This document shows, piece by piece, positions 21,805-22,334 of a DNA stretch of 22,334 nucleotides. The stretch comes from Dehalococcoidia bacterium (GTDB lineage: Bacteria; Chloroflexota; Dehalococcoidia; SM23-28-2; RBG-16-64-32). The position numbers and the translations under genes were made by a program. How positions within the stretch are numbered: the stretch's first letter is position 1; each line of letters starts with the position of its first letter. Under the pieces are notes generated by a model. It made no database searches and was not told the origin of the DNA. It saw only the letters and a list, made by a program, of their open reading frames with translations. The DNA lies in the NCBI GenBank assembly GCA_030690405.1, contig JAUYGU010000097.1, positions 1 to 22,334 on the forward strand, in the 5' to 3' direction.

Positions 21805-22334
21805 ATGAGCCCTGAATCGGCCCTCCCAAAACGGACGAACGCCCAGAAGCGAACGCGTCGGGGCCCCCACACGCGCTCGCAGATCATGGACGCTTCGCTT
21901 CGCCTGATATCGGAGCGCGGGTTCGCCCGCACCACGGTCCGCGACATCGCCCAGCGGGCGGGCATCACGGACGCCGCCATCTACTACCACTTCCAGTCCA
22001 AGCGCGAGATCCTGGAGGCGCTGGTGGAGGAGCGCGGGTTTGTCGCCGGGTTGCAGCAGCTGGAGCGCGTCTCGGCTGACATGCCGCTAGAGGAGACGCT
22101 CCTGTGGATGGCCCACGGCGCCATCAATATCATGGACGAGAACCGCGATTTCCTGCGGCTGATCTTCCTCGAAGGTCTCGCCGGTGATGAGTCCGCCCTG
22201 GAGCAGTACAGCCGTCTCACCAACCTCTGGGAGAGCGCGCTGACAACGGTGCTGCGGCGCTACGCGGAGAAGGGTGGTCTGCCCGGTGTGACGCCGGAAG
22301 CGCTTGCCCGGCAGGTGATCTACCTGATCTTGAT
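21805..22334 (+). CDS. TetR/AcrR family transcriptional regulator (truncated by window edge)
   Basis: 176 complete codons before the right edge; TetR proteins are usually about 190-220, so only the end is missing. A basic N-terminal extension (KRTNAQKRTRRGPHTR) leads to the DNA-binding domain, with the helix-turn-helix TTVRDIAQRAGITDAAIYYHF at about residues 43-63 followed by SKREIL. The C-terminal part (from about 75) is the ligand-binding helical domain, too variable to name a ligand. It diverges from the diiron gene, and operator-like repeats lie in the 178-bp gap. Start ATG at 21805 has no clear ribosome site; the predicted leader is about 23 nt. Confidence 0.9.
   Translation, partial: MSPESALPKRTNAQKRTRRGPHTRSQIMDASLRLISERGFARTTVRDIAQRAGITDAAIYYHFQSKREILEALVEERGFVAGLQQLERVSADMPLEETLLWMAHGAINIMDENRDFLRLIFLEGLAGDESALEQYSRLTNLWESALTTVLRRYAEKGGLPGVTPEALARQVIYLIL

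Noticed and set aside
1..22334. CRISPR arrays, tRNA or rRNA genes, insertion sequences
   Set aside because: No regularly spaced repeats, cloverleaf with CCA-type end, rRNA core sequence or transposase was found by reading; small tRNAs could be missed without a scanner.

Overview
High-GC bacterial DNA, most likely from an uncultured Chloroflexota lineage (Dehalococcoidia/SAR202-like). The clues are weak individually: GC-rich coding, short intergenic repeats ending in CTGTCATTCTGAG, a CaiB/BaiF CoA-transferase remnant, and the mix of LLM flavin oxidoreductase, cyclase-family and ferritin-like diiron enzymes. The organism assignment is inference. No tRNA, rRNA, CRISPR array or insertion sequence was seen.

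Layout. 1-753 (-): MFS transporter cut by the window edge. 754-1077: repeat-bearing gap. 1078-3494 (-): translationally coupled pair, a 2,4-diaminopentanoate-dehydrogenase-like oxidoreductase followed by a class III (GSA-type) aminotransferase. 3798-4304 (+): small orphan lipoprotein in a lower-GC patch. 4347-5165 (-): alpha/beta hydrolase, divergent from 5306-6835 (+), an unusual three-part protein (basic RGG-like repeats, PD-(D/E)XK-nuclease-like domain, complete hypoxanthine phosphoribosyltransferase). 6836-7555: repeat copies, a duplicated 3' end of the hpt gene, and a candidate structured small RNA with its own promoter and terminator. 7556-7876 (-) pterin carbinolamine dehydratase, divergent from 7928-8563 (+) cyclase-family hydrolase. 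8631-9295 (-): two small unknown genes in a second lower-GC patch. 9355-9468 (-): remnant of a CoA-transferase gene. 9569-10315 (+): CPBP membrane protease. 10338-13491 (+): galactokinase overlapping a GH36 alpha-galactosidase that carries an in-frame amber stop. 13542-15434 (+): LLM oxidoreductase and an acetoacetate-decarboxylase-like protein without the catalytic lysine. 15521-20465 (+): strong promoter, long leader, two tandem paralogous lipoproteins with a Lon-type (S16) Ser-Lys protease domain, and a third small lipoprotein. 20541-21626 (-): ferritin-like diiron protein, divergent from a TetR regulator (21805 onward, cut by the edge), with a shared operator between them.

How the genes work together. 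The galactokinase/alpha-galactosidase pair would release and phosphorylate galactose from alpha-galactosides, if the amber codon is bypassed or is a sequence error. The three lipoprotein genes form an operon for a surface-anchored proteolytic or scaffold system. The TetR/diiron pair looks like a self-contained regulated oxidation unit. Several starts lack a Shine-Dalgarno sequence but have a TANNNT-like -10 box 8-12 nt upstream, suggesting that leaderless transcription is common here. The most unusual items are the nuclease-HPRT fusion with its duplicated 3' end, the candidate small RNA, and the tandem S16 lipoproteins with homogenised junctions.
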